Source: Brevibacterium zhoupengii (lineage in GTDB: Bacteria > Actinomycetota > Actinomycetes > Actinomycetales > Brevibacteriaceae). From it: a stretch of DNA of 64,000 nucleotides. Below the pieces are notes generated by a model. It saw nothing but the letters and a program-made list of their open reading frames with translations. It was not told the origin of the DNA and searched no databases. Position 1 is the stretch's first letter. Each line of letters begins with the position of its first letter. The stretch is from positions 1 to 64,000 of the forward strand of contig NZ_CP088298.1 in the NCBI RefSeq assembly GCF_021117425.1. Direction: 5' to 3'. The translations under genes were made by a program, and so were the position numbers. Positions 20,615-28,950 of the stretch are shown here, one piece after another.

Positions 20615-22036
20615 TTAAGATCCGTCCGGGGCGATGTGCACCGTGAATGGTCGCGTAGCTGAGTCATAGGCAGCCGTCGTTCCGGTGGCTCCCATGCCGC
20701 TGGCTCGGGCCGGCTCATAGGTCCGCACGCCGCTACCGCCCTGCCACTGATTGACCCAAACGACACCGGCGGGGATGCTGGCAGCCAGATCGATGTGATC
20801 GGCATTGCGCGAGTACACCGTGGCAGCCAGTCCGAATGATGACTCTGACGCCCGTTCGAGCCCCTGAGCGAATGACGACACGACCGAGACCGGAGCGATA
20901 GGACCAAAGGTCTCCTCAGTCATGACCGACATCGAAGAGTCGACATCGGTGATGACAGTTGCTGGATAGAAGAACCCGTGACCATCGGGGACTTCACCTC
21001 CTGTTTGCACCGTGGCACCTTTCGCTACGGCATCGCTGACCTGGTGACCGACGATGTGCCGCTGTCTCTCGTCGACCAGGGGTCCCATCATCACATCCGG
21101 CTGCAGGCCATCGCCGAAGGCGTACGCTTCGGCAGCCTTGACCAGCTCGACGACGAATTCCTCAGAAATGGCCTGATGCACGAAGATGCGTTCCATTGAT
21201 GTGCAGATCTGCCCCGTATTGACGAACGAGCCGAAGGCCACCGCCTCAGCGGTCGCCCGAACATCGACGTCTTCGTCGACGATGACCGGATCCTTTCCGC
21301 CAAGTTCGAGAACTGCACGGTGCAGTGCCTCTCCTGATGCGGCACCGACCTTCCGCCCGGCGGACACGGAACCGGTGAAGTGAACCAGGTCGATGTCATC
21401 GTGACCGACCAAGGGTTCACCGGCGTGGACGTCGCCGAGCACGAGGTTTAGGACGCCGTCGGGGAGGTCGAGCAGCTCGAACAGTCGCACTGTCGACAGC
21501 GGTGAGCGTTCGGAGGGCTTGATCACTACGGTGTTTCCGGCCGCAAGCAGGGGGCCGAGAGCACCTAAAACCATCGTGACGGGGAAGTTCCATGGTGTCA
21601 CGACGGCGGCCACGCCCACCGGCTGGCGGATGATTCGAGTGCGACCTCCGTCGGGATCGTCGGCAGAGGTTTCGAATGCGTATGTCAGCGCTTCCCGTGC
21701 GGAGGCCTTCAGCCCTCCAACTCCGGCCGCGATGAAGTTGCGGCCGATGCCCACGGGTTTGCCCATCTCGCGGCATTCGAGTTCGGCCAGTTCGTCGTTG
21801 TGTTCCTCGATCCGATCCGCCCAGCGGATGATCCGGGCCACGCGGTCCTCGACCGTCAGTGCCCTCCACGCGGATTGGGCTGTCCGCGCCGAGATGACTG
21901 CCAGGTCGACGTCGGCTTCCGCCCCTTGCGGGAACTCGGCGACTGGCTCCTCGGTCGATGGATTTATCACCGTCAATCGGTTCGGGTCCTGGGAGTCGGT
22001 CCAGGTGCCGTCGATGTAGTTCTGCAGTGTCTTCAC
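20615..22036 (-). CDS. Aldehyde dehydrogenase (betaine/aminobutyraldehyde type)
   Basis: A 473-residue NAD-dependent aldehyde dehydrogenase. GTG 22036 follows GAGGAGA. Motifs: PWNFP at 148-152, Lys173, Glu244 in LELGGKDP, Cys278 in GQICTS. The end is unusual: the common PFGGxKxSG segment is replaced by QGGSGVRTYEPARASGMG. It lies 67 bases downstream of the GMC oxidoreductase and most likely oxidises the aldehyde made by it. With a GbsR-type regulator next door, choline to glycine betaine is one possibility; the substrate is not shown. Confidence 0.87.
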   Translation of the reverse strand: MKTLQNYIDGTWTDSQDPNRLTVINPSTEEPVAEFPQGAEADVDLAVISARTAQSAWRALTVEDRVARIIRWADRIEEHNDELAELECREMGKPVGIGRNFIAAGVGGLKASAREALTYAFETSADDPDGGRTRIIRQPVGVAAVVTPWNFPVTMVLGALGPLLAAGNTVVIKPSERSPLSTVRLFELLDLPDGVLNLVLGDVHAGEPLVGHDDIDLVHFTGSVSAGRKVGAASGEALHRAVLELGGKDPVIVDEDVDVRATAEAVAFGSFVNTGQICTSMERIFVHQAISEEFVVELVKAAEAYAFGDGLQPDVMMGPLVDERQRHIVGHQVSDAVAKGATVQTGGEVPDGHGFFYPATVITDVDSSMSVMTEETFGPIAPVSVVSSFAQGLERASESSFGLAATVYSRNADHIDLAASIPAGVVWVNQWQGGSGVRTYEPARASGMGATGTTAAYDSATRPFTVHIAPDGS

Positions 22037-22103
22037 AATTGTCGCGTCTCCTCTGAAGATGGGAAATGGTCGGTGGCTGTGCCGGAGTCGGCCTGTGCCC
22101 TGG

Positions 22104-23681
22104 TCAGTTGATGCGGTCGGCCATCAGCTCGCCGACCATGATCGATGCCAGGTTCGTGTTGGCGCGGGGCACCGATGGGAAGATCGATGCGTCGACGATG
22201 TAGAGGTTCTCGGTCCCGTGCACTCGGCAGTCGGAATCGACGACGGTGGTTGGATCATCGGCTCGTCCCATACGGCAGGTGCTTGTTCCGTGCTGAGCAT
22301 CGGCGACAGTAGCCAACAGGTGGGCATCCAGGGCGTCATCGTCATCCAAAACAGCGAAGAGCTCCTGATTGCAGTCCTTCACGGATCCGCCGAGGATGGC
22401 CTGCGTCGCGTCCTGGTCGAGCAGTTTCACTGCGGCTCGGATGCCGGCACGCAGCCGGGCACGGTCGCCAATCTCGGAGAGCATCCGTTCTGCGACTGCA
22501 GGTTGCGCGTGGGGGTCAGTCGAGGTCAGAGTGACCGTGCCGCGGGAGTCAGCCTGGTTGAGCCAGACCCCGAAGGCGCCGTATTCGGCACCTGTGTTCG
22601 CCGTCGCCATGGAGATCACGCTCTGGTTCATCGAGACGAACATCAGATCGTTGTATCTAACTATCTCGGTTCCCTCTTCGGGGCCGCTGGACCAGCGCAC
22701 GCACACATTCGTGTGGCGATCGTCCGGTGACGAGATGCCCGAGGAGTCATTGAGCGGAAGGGTGATAGACGCCATCGCATGGTCCTGCAGACCCTGTCCC
22801 ACAGGAAGGTCGGCGAGGACGTCGATGCCCAGAGACTCGAGCTGGTGGTGTGGGCCAATGCCAGATCGTAGGAGGATCGTCGGTGAGTGGATAACCCCGG
22901 CGCTGAGGACGACGGTGTCCGCGTACCGGGACTCGGAGTTCGTGCCGGTGAGTAGGCTGACACCGACCGCGCGTGAGTCCTGGAAGAGGACACGGTCGAC
23001 GGTCGCTTCACCGAGGATTGTGAGAGTCGGCAGCCCTCGTGCGCCTTCGAGGTAGGCATCGTTGACGCTGACTCGGCGCGATTCATGAGAGTTGATGGGG
23101 TAGGGAGAGACTCCTGTCGCCTGCGGTGCGTTGACATCGGCGGCCCAGGGGTGGCCGGCGGCCAACGCTGAGTCGGCCAGTGCCGTGTCCACTGCGCCCC
23201 ACCTGTTGCGCGGCGCGCGGTAGATGGGAGTGGGCCCGGAGTCGCCGTGAAATTCGGCGGCGCCGAAGTCTTCGTCGTTCTCGAGTTTTGAGAAGTAGGG
23301 CAGGACCTCCGCACCCGACCAGCCTTCGCACCCGGATGTCGACCATTCGTCGAAATCCTCCAGTGGCGGTCGGATCGCAATCTGCCCGTTGACCGATGAG
23401 CTTCCTCCTACGCCCTTTCCTCTCCAGTAGATTGCTTCGGGCTGAGTATCGGTGCGAGTTGCGTTGAGATCGGTCCACATCATTCCTGCTGTGGCGTCGG
23501 GCTCCATGATTGCGACTGCAGGGTTCGGTGATCTCCACGCTTCGTGCATCTCTGCTGAACGATAGTCACGCCCGGCTTCGATGAGGAGGACACGCTTGCC
23601 CTTCTCCGCCGATCGAACCGCGAATGCCGCCCCGGCGGAGCCGGCACCGATGACGATGATGTCCCAGTTGTCTTCTTTCAC
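22104..23681 (-). CDS. GMC family FAD-dependent oxidoreductase (alcohol/choline dehydrogenase-like)
   Basis: A 525-residue flavoenzyme oxidising an alcohol to an aldehyde. The N-terminus has the FAD dinucleotide motif IIVIGAGSAGAAFA (8-21) and the GMC signature WRGKGVGGSSSVNG near 86-99. The C-terminal active site reads QHGTSTCRMG with the catalytic His and RANTNLASIMVGELMAD with Asn in place of a second His, as in choline-oxidase-like members. GTG 23681 follows AAGGAAGA. It is first in a two-gene unit with an aldehyde dehydrogenase and divergent from a GbsR-type regulator. Confidence 0.88.
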   Translation of the reverse strand: MKEDNWDIIVIGAGSAGAAFAVRSAEKGKRVLLIEAGRDYRSAEMHEAWRSPNPAVAIMEPDATAGMMWTDLNATRTDTQPEAIYWRGKGVGGSSSVNGQIAIRPPLEDFDEWSTSGCEGWSGAEVLPYFSKLENDEDFGAAEFHGDSGPTPIYRAPRNRWGAVDTALADSALAAGHPWAADVNAPQATGVSPYPINSHESRRVSVNDAYLEGARGLPTLTILGEATVDRVLFQDSRAVGVSLLTGTNSESRYADTVVLSAGVIHSPTILLRSGIGPHHQLESLGIDVLADLPVGQGLQDHAMASITLPLNDSSGISSPDDRHTNVCVRWSSGPEEGTEIVRYNDLMFVSMNQSVISMATANTGAEYGAFGVWLNQADSRGTVTLTSTDPHAQPAVAERMLSEIGDRARLRAGIRAAVKLLDQDATQAILGGSVKDCNQELFAVLDDDDALDAHLLATVADAQHGTSTCRMGRADDPTTVVDSDCRVHGTENLYIVDASIFPSVPRANTNLASIMVGELMADRIN

Positions 23682-23761
23682 GTCACATCTTCCTTGAGAA
23701 CGGGTAGCTTGGGAGTGGGTGGCGGACTATTCCGCTCTTCCAATACAATGACGTAGGTCAC

Positions 23762-23799
23762 AACATTCAGTCAATAGTGAATGTTCATTGGAAAATGAA
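23762..23799. promoter_or_regulatory. Twin palindromic operators between GMC and GbsR-type genes
   Basis: AACATTCA (23762-23769)/TGAATGTT (23778-23785) forms a perfect 8-bp dyad with an 8-base spacer. It overlaps by two bases with a second dyad, TTCATT (23784-23789)/AATGAA (23794-23799). Both are in the 138-base gap between divergent genes, so they are probable binding sites for the regulator. Confidence 0.6.
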
Positions 23800-23819
23800 T
23801 TGTTATGAAGGAGTTCGAC

Positions 23820-24314
23820 GTGGCGGCGCTCGCAGACACAGACGATCGGGAAGCGAAGGCGTCGCTGATCGAGAGTTTCAGTCGTCGGATCGGCGAGGCC
23901 ATGAACTGGCCCCCGATGGCAGGTCGTGCAGCGGGAGTTCTCATGCTCAGCGACTCACCGCTGAGTACGGCCCAGCTTCAAGATGCCCTCGATGCGAGCA
24001 AAGGCTCTGTCTCAGAGACCACGAGGCTGCTCATCGACAACGGCGTGATCGAACGGTTCAAGGAACCGGGACAGCGGCAATTCGTCTATCGCTGGAGGTC
24101 AGACGCGTGGATCGGGTGTCTTGGCCATCAGTATCGAGCAACGACTCAACTGCTCGATTTCGCAGAGTCGGTGCAGGATCAAGGTAGAACATTGCCATCT
24201 GTCCAGCGTCGGCGAGTCGAACAGATGGAAGAGTACTACCGCTTCATGACCAATCGGCTTCAGGAGCTGCTCAGGGAATACTCCGAATCGGCGACGTCAG
24301 GCGACAGCGTCTGA
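23820..24314 (+). CDS. GbsR/MarR family transcriptional regulator
   Basis: A 164-residue regulator. The frame contains ATG 23805, but AAGGAG at 23808-23813 points to GTG 23820, giving VAALADTDDREAKASLIESF; no ribosome site precedes the ATG. The winged helix covers about 35-90 (AAGVLMLSDSPLSTAQLQDALDASKGSVSETTRLLIDNGVIE) and is followed by a C-terminal helical region, as in GbsR. GbsR is known to repress glycine betaine synthesis genes in response to choline. Its divergent placement next to an alcohol and an aldehyde dehydrogenase fits that scheme. Confidence 0.82.
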   Translation: MAALADTDDREAKASLIESFSRRIGEAMNWPPMAGRAAGVLMLSDSPLSTAQLQDALDASKGSVSETTRLLIDNGVIERFKEPGQRQFVYRWRSDAWIGCLGHQYRATTQLLDFAESVQDQGRTLPSVQRRRVEQMEEYYRFMTNRLQELLREYSESATSGDSV

Positions 24315-25544
24315 GGCCTCTTCGGGCGTTGCGACGCCGATACGAGTACTCCAGACCCGTTCGACCCGGATCGCAACTGCGACGACGACCAGGGAAGCTA
24401 GTGCGAGGACGATGGCAACAACGACCGGTGCCGTAAATCCCCAGCCCAAAGCGATGACCGCCGCACCCAACGCCGGTCCGATGGCATTGCCGACGTTGAA
24501 CGCCGAGGTGTTCACGCTGGCTGCCAGGGTCGGTGCCTGGGTGGCGATCTGGAAGACGCGGGCATTGAGCGCCCCGGCGATGGAGAAGCCGCTGGCGCCG
24601 ACGAGGACGATCATCACGATCGCCGCCCAGCCGTTTCCGGCCACGAGCCACAAGGCGAACAGGCTGATCGCCAGGGCAATGAGGCTGCCGACGATATTGC
24701 CGAAGATATTGCGATCGGCGAATCGCCCGCCCACGACGACGCCGATGAATGCGCCGATGCCGAAGGCGGCAAGGACTCCGGGCACAAGGTCGTGGGAGAT
24801 CCCCGCCACCTGAGTGAGCAGGGGCGAGAAGTAGGAGAAGGCCGCAAAGACAGAAGCCTGGAAGAGTGCGGTGGTGGCCAGGGCCAACCAGATTCGTGGG
24901 CCTTTGAATGCTTGGATCTCGGCCTTGAAGAGAGTGGGCAGATGCTGACTCGACCCGCTGTTCTCGCCGGACGCGCTGCGAACAGTGAGCGCAATGAGGA
25001 CGGCGGCGAGAGCCGTGACGATCGCGACGGCCCAAAATGTCGCTCGCCAACCGAACTGGGTGCCCACCCACGTGCCCACGGGCACACCGATAAGGTTTGC
25101 AACGGTCAGGCCACCGACGAGGCTGGCCAGGGCACGACCATGCACCTCGGCGGGGGCGATGCGGGTCGTGTGGACGGCGGCGACGGCCCAGAACCCGCCG
25201 CAGGCGATGGCCGCCAGGACACGGGTGACCATGAGGATCGAATAGTTCGGCGACAGAGCGGCCACAATGTGCAGTGCGGAGAAGGCCACGATCGAGATGA
25301 TCATCGTCGCCTTCCGTGGCAGCTTGAGGGTCAGCAGCGCCATCGCCGGTGCCCCGACGATCATTCCCACGGCGAACCCGGTGATGAGCAGACCAGCCTG
25401 GGGGATGCTGACCTGCAGGTCAGCGCTGATGGGTTCGAGGATCCCGGCGATCATGAACTCGCTGGTGCCCAGGCAGAAGATCACCGCTGCCAGGAGGTAG
25501 ACCTGGGCCGGGACACGGACTCTCGCGTGAGTCGAAGTCGTCAC
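24297..25544 (-). CDS. MFS transporter, DHA1 (chloramphenicol/CmlR-like)
   Basis: A 415-residue, 12-helix exporter. The long frame opens upstream, but GTG 25544 overlaps the stop of the TetR gene (GTGA at 25541-25544), and the protein then begins VTTSTHARVRVPAQVYLLAAVIFCLGTSEFMIAG, with FCLGTSEFM typical of CmlA/CmlR-type exporters. Helix 5 has LIGVPVGTWVGTQFGWRATFW (motif C). Its 3' end overlaps the convergent GbsR-type gene by 18 bases. It is coupled to and presumably controlled by the TetR upstream. Confidence 0.86.
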   Translation of the reverse strand: MTTSTHARVRVPAQVYLLAAVIFCLGTSEFMIAGILEPISADLQVSIPQAGLLITGFAVGMIVGAPAMALLTLKLPRKATMIISIVAFSALHIVAALSPNYSILMVTRVLAAIACGGFWAVAAVHTTRIAPAEVHGRALASLVGGLTVANLIGVPVGTWVGTQFGWRATFWAVAIVTALAAVLIALTVRSASGENSGSSQHLPTLFKAEIQAFKGPRIWLALATTALFQASVFAAFSYFSPLLTQVAGISHDLVPGVLAAFGIGAFIGVVVGGRFADRNIFGNIVGSLIALAISLFALWLVAGNGWAAIVMIVLVGASGFSIAGALNARVFQIATQAPTLAASVNTSAFNVGNAIGPALGAAVIALGWGFTAPVVVAIVLALASLVVVAVAIRVERVWSTRIGVATPEEASDAVA

Positions 25545-26215
25545 TGGGGGCTGCTTTCGGTTGAGACGGGAAGTCCGGGTGAGCGGGTGTCTGTGTGGGC
25601 CGCCGTGTGGTCGTGAAGTGCCGCAAGCCCCGCAGGAGTGCACAGCCCTTCGATGAACGCGGTCGCCTGCGCTTGGACGTTGTCGGCGGGCATAACCCGA
25701 GCGGCGACTCTCAATCCCGCGAGCACACTGTGGATGAGCTCCGCATGCACCCCTGCATCGAGATCGGAGCGAAGATGGCCCTCGACCTGGCCGCGTTCTA
25801 AGACGATGCTATAGGTCTCCAACCAGGCCTGACGATCGGGATCGAGGATCGTGCACACCGCGTCGACCTCACGTCCGAGTTCGGCCGCGGTATTGGCAGA
25901 CAGGCACCCGATGCGCTGATCGTCCTCACACTGCTTGGCCAGTTCTCCGCCGAGGCGGTGCATGATGAGTGCTGGTGCCGGTGCTGTCCCTGTCTCCAGT
26001 TCCTCCCGGAGCGGGATTCCGGACGCGGTGTATTCGCGCAGTGCGCGCAGGAAGAGTGCATCGAGGCTGTCGAAGGTGTTGTAGAAGCTGGAGCGGCCGA
26101 TGTTCGCGCGTTCGCACACGAGGCCGACGTCGGTGCCGGTGTAGCCATGCTCGCTGAAGACGGCGATCGCGGCGTTGATCACCGTCTGCTCGTCGAAGCT
26201 CTTCTTCCTGCCCAT
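25541..26215 (-). CDS. TetR family transcriptional regulator
   Basis: A 224-residue regulator. The chosen ATG 26215 gives MGRKKSFDEQTVINAAIAVF; nine more codons are open upstream but start inside the operator region. The N-terminal helix-turn-helix (about 12-55) has GYTGTDVGLVCERANIGRSSFYNTFDSLDALF. The rest is a ligand-binding helical domain. It is the first gene of a two-gene unit with the CmlR-like exporter, and a perfect 18-bp palindrome lies 20 bases before the start, so it probably represses itself and the exporter. Confidence 0.9.
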   Translation of the reverse strand: MGRKKSFDEQTVINAAIAVFSEHGYTGTDVGLVCERANIGRSSFYNTFDSLDALFLRALREYTASGIPLREELETGTAPAPALIMHRLGGELAKQCEDDQRIGCLSANTAAELGREVDAVCTILDPDRQAWLETYSIVLERGQVEGHLRSDLDAGVHAELIHSVLAGLRVAARVMPADNVQAQATAFIEGLCTPAGLAALHDHTAAHTDTRSPGLPVSTESSPQ

Positions 26216-26234
26216 GGAACGAGAGTAGGTTATT

Positions 26235-26252
26235 TTGGACACTTCTGTCCAA
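26235..26252. promoter_or_regulatory. Palindromic TetR operator
   Basis: TTGGACActtcTGTCCAA has perfect 7-bp arms with a 4-base centre. Its size and position directly before the TetR start match autoregulatory TetR operators. Confidence 0.65.
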
Positions 26253-26308
26253 TACCGGCTGAGGACTGATCAGATCTTGGGTGGCGCCAGATCGTAGCTC
26301 GCGCCAAG

Positions 26309-26665
26309 TCATGGATCGTGGGGTGAGAGGACGCAGAACTCGTTGCCCTCCGGGTCGGCGAGGACCACCCAGGGCTCCTCACCGGTCTGGCCGACGTCGA
26401 CGCGGACGGCGCCGAGACGCAGCAGTCGCTCCACCTCGGCGTCGCGATCCTGGGGTCGGAAGTCGAAGTGGAGCCGGTTCTTCACGGACTTCGTCTCATC
26501 GTCGCGTCCGAAGAGGATGCCCGGAAGTCTGTCCTTAGTCTCGCGGATCTCGAATTCGTCCGGATCATTGCCCACGACGACCCAATCGAGGGCGTCGGCC
26601 CACCACCGGCCGAGGACCTGCGGGTCGTGGGCATCAACGACGGTCTGCTCCCATTCCAGTGCCAT
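26309..26665 (-). CDS. VOC family (glyoxalase-like) protein
   Basis: A 118-residue protein with the vicinal-oxygen-chelate fold: WEQTVVDAHDPQVLGRWWADALDW at the start, a central NRLHFDFRPQDRDAEVERLLRLGA, and WVVLADPEGNEFCVL at the end. Glu in EGNEFCVL is a usual metal or substrate contact. It is a single small minus-strand gene. Members range from glyoxalases to resistance proteins and no substrate can be assigned. Confidence 0.82.
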   Translation of the reverse strand: MALEWEQTVVDAHDPQVLGRWWADALDWVVVGNDPDEFEIRETKDRLPGILFGRDDETKSVKNRLHFDFRPQDRDAEVERLLRLGAVRVDVGQTGEEPWVVLADPEGNEFCVLSPHDP

Positions 26666-26722
26666 GAGTCAACGATAGTTTTCGCGCGAGCACTTGTGAA
26701 CAGGGCCGAGGTGCTCAGGGCT

Positions 26723-27241
26723 TCACGCGCTGACATCGTGGAGATGATGCCTGAGTTCGTGCAGTCCGTACCGGGTCAGTGAGGTGACCGTGAATTCGCG
26801 ACCGTCGGCGCGGTAGCCGACCCGATCCCACTGGTCCCCGGAGACCTGAGACAGGTCGGCAGCGTAGGCCAGGGCTGCCGCTCGCAGGTCCGCGGCCACC
26901 TCGGCGGGGTCCTGGTTCCGGTAGTCGGATTCGATGGCGACAGCATCACCGTCGAAGTTCGGCAGGGTCGGTGACTCCTGCGTGACGATCAGGTGCGTGC
27001 GCTCGCGGAACAGGTCGAGGATGTCACGCACATGAGCGGCGTATTCGACGTCGGACCAGCGATCCGCTTGAGTACGCTCGCGCGCATTCGGCCTGGTCAG
27101 CACCTCGTCCCACGCCTTCGCCGAGGCTGTCGCGAAGTCAGGGACGCTCGTGACGTCCTCGTTTCCGGTGAACCCGCATTCGCGGCATCCGGCCTCGATC
27201 ACATCTGCCCAATCGCGTGTGTCCGGTTTGATCTCGTTCAT
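26723..27241 (-). CDS. DinB/maleylpyruvate-isomerase superfamily protein
   Basis: A 172-residue helical protein of the DinB type. It contains DRWSDVEYAAHVRDILDLFRER, with a metal-binding-type histidine, and ends TSLTRYGLHELRHHLHDV, where the further histidines of the DinB metal site are expected. Actinobacterial members often use mycothiol. It lies 17 bases upstream (in transcription) of nothing related; the DUF488 gene precedes it on the same strand. Function not assignable. Confidence 0.7.
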   Translation of the reverse strand: MNEIKPDTRDWADVIEAGCRECGFTGNEDVTSVPDFATASAKAWDEVLTRPNARERTQADRWSDVEYAAHVRDILDLFRERTHLIVTQESPTLPNFDGDAVAIESDYRNQDPAEVAADLRAAALAYAADLSQVSGDQWDRVGYRADGREFTVTSLTRYGLHELRHHLHDVSA

Positions 27242-27258
27242 GGTCCGCCCTTGACCCC

Positions 27259-27633
27259 TCAGTTCGACTTCTTGCCGTCGAGCACGTGCTTGAGCACCGT
27301 CGCGTCACTGATGTCGTCGCGCTTCGAGGCCGTGATGAGGGTCAGTTTGCCCTTCTTCGCGTACTCCTTGAGCTGCTTGAACGCTTCGGCATGGTCATCG
27401 TCCTTGAGCTCATCACGGTAGCGCCGCGAGAACTCCTCGAACTTATCGGGGTCGTGGGAGTACCACTTGCGCAGGTCGCTGGAGGGGGCGAGCTCCTTGA
27501 GCCAGTCGTCGAGCTCGGCCTTGTCCTTGCTCACCCCGCGCGGCCACATCCGATCGACGAGGATCCGAGTGCCGTTGTTCTGAGCCGGGTCGTCATAGGC
27601 CCGCCGAACCTGAACCTGATGCTTCTGCGTCAT
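27259..27633 (-). CDS. DUF488 family protein
   Basis: A 124-residue protein. ATG 27633 has GGAGG at good distance; the frame's upstream extension is not needed. It shows the family signature RILVDRMWPRGVSKDKAELDDWLKELAPSSDLRKWYSHDP and ends with a strand TLITASKRDD. DUF488 proteins are widespread with no firmly known activity. It is on the minus strand, 17 bases before the DinB gene, and probably cotranscribed with it. Confidence 0.88.
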   Translation of the reverse strand: MTQKHQVQVRRAYDDPAQNNGTRILVDRMWPRGVSKDKAELDDWLKELAPSSDLRKWYSHDPDKFEEFSRRYRDELKDDDHAEAFKQLKEYAKKGKLTLITASKRDDISDATVLKHVLDGKKSN

Positions 27634-27745
27634 GCTCGACCTCCATGCTGTCGTCCTGACCCCAGTGTAGGACAGACGAAGCGGGTGGCAAGGGGGACCG
27701 TTCGCGGTTGTCGAAAACGGCTGTTTCCCGTTGTCAGAGGGGGCG

Positions 27746-27751
27746 TATACT
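27746..27751 (+). promoter_or_regulatory. Candidate -10 element of the DyP-encapsulin operon
   Basis: TATACT lies 71 bases before the DyP start in the gap from the divergent DUF488 gene. No good -35 is at the normal distance, so activator-dependent or alternative sigma control is possible. Confidence 0.35.
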
Positions 27752-27822
27752 GACCAGCCAAGCACCATTGCGATGATGCTGTGCACCTCGATGATCATTC
27801 GTGCGAACGAGGAGATGATGGC

Positions 27823-28950
27823 GTGACGGTACAGAACGTGGCACTTCCGAACGGGAGGACTCCGCAGCACGTCCTGGGTCCGCCTGCCCCCTCGGCGATC
27901 TTCCTCGTCGTCACCGTCCACCCGGGTGCAGAAGGAGAGGTCAAGAACTTCCTCGGCGATGTCAGCGGACTCGTGCGCACCGTTGGATTCCGCTCCCGCG
28001 AAGACCACCTGAGCTGTGTCACGGGCATCGGCGCCTCACTGTGGGACCGCATGTACTCGATACCGCGACCCGCTCAGCTGCACCCCTTCATCGAACAGCG
28101 CGGCGACACCCACACAGCCCCCTCGACCCCAGGCGACATCCTCTTCCACATCCGCGCGCGACGCATCGACCTGTGCTTCGAACTCGCTCGGCTCATCATC
28201 GGAGAGCTCGGCTCGTCTGTCGATGTCGTCGACGAGGTGCACGGATTCCGCTACTTCGATGAACGCGACATCTTGGGCTTCGTCGACGGGACCGAGAATC
28301 CCGAAGATCAGGAGGCCATCGACTCGGCCTACGTCGGTCCCGAAGACCCCGATTGTGAGGGCGGCAGCTACGTCATCGTGCAGAAGTACACGCACGACAT
28401 GAAGGAGTGGGAGTCGCTGGGCGTCGAGGCCCAGGAGGCGGCATTCGGGCGCCACAAGCTCTCCGACATGGAGTTCGACGACGATGACAAGGCCGCGAAC
28501 TCCCATCTCATCCTCAACACCATCGAGGATGAGGACGGGACCGAACACAAGATCGTGCGCGACAACATGGTCTTCGGGTCCGTCGAGTCAGGCGAATACG
28601 GAACGTACTTCATCGGCTACGCCGGCGATCCTTCGGTGACCGAGCAGATGCTGGAGAATATGTTCATCGGAGACCCTCCCGGGACCTATGACCGCATCCT
28701 CGACTTCTCGACCGCGGAGACCGGCAATCTGTTCTACGTCCCGACTCAGGACTTCCTCGAGGATCCGGGCGATGACGAGGATGCAGCCGCGGACGAGGAT
28801 GCAGCTGCTGAGACCGATGACACGGGTGGTCCCGCCGACGATTCGGCGAGGAATTCCACCGAACCCGCAGATCAGACAGCCGTGGATGCCGCTCGGGATA
28901 CGTCCGACGGCAGCCTCGGAATAGGAAGTCTCAAAAGGAGTAGACAGTGA
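27823..28950 (+). CDS. Dyp-type heme peroxidase, encapsulin cargo
   Basis: A 375-residue dye-decolourising peroxidase. GTG 27823 is set by GAGGAG (27809-27814). The distal heme motif GFVDGTENP is at 152-160 with Asp155; the proximal heme ligand is probably His228 in AANSHLI, and the distal Arg is Arg246. After about residue 312 an acidic, Ala-rich linker of roughly 50 residues leads to the C-terminal DGSLGIGSLKRSRQ (362-375). This matches the cargo-loading peptide that docks DyP inside encapsulin shells. The stop overlaps the encapsulin start (GTGA). Packaged DyP is thought to handle oxidative stress. Confidence 0.95.
   Translation: MTVQNVALPNGRTPQHVLGPPAPSAIFLVVTVHPGAEGEVKNFLGDVSGLVRTVGFRSREDHLSCVTGIGASLWDRMYSIPRPAQLHPFIEQRGDTHTAPSTPGDILFHIRARRIDLCFELARLIIGELGSSVDVVDEVHGFRYFDERDILGFVDGTENPEDQEAIDSAYVGPEDPDCEGGSYVIVQKYTHDMKEWESLGVEAQEAAFGRHKLSDMEFDDDDKAANSHLILNTIEDEDGTEHKIVRDNMVFGSVESGEYGTYFIGYAGDPSVTEQMLENMFIGDPPGTYDRILDFSTAETGNLFYVPTQDFLEDPGDDEDAAADEDAAAETDDTGGPADDSARNSTEPADQTAVDAARDTSDGSLGIGSLKRSRQ
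28935..28940 (+). promoter_or_regulatory. Encapsulin ribosome binding site inside the cargo-peptide codons
   Basis: AAGGAG at 28935-28940 lies 6 bases before the encapsulin GTG. The same bases are part of the codons for Lys-Arg-Ser in the DyP cargo-loading peptide, so one sequence serves as targeting peptide and as Shine-Dalgarno. Confidence 0.7.
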
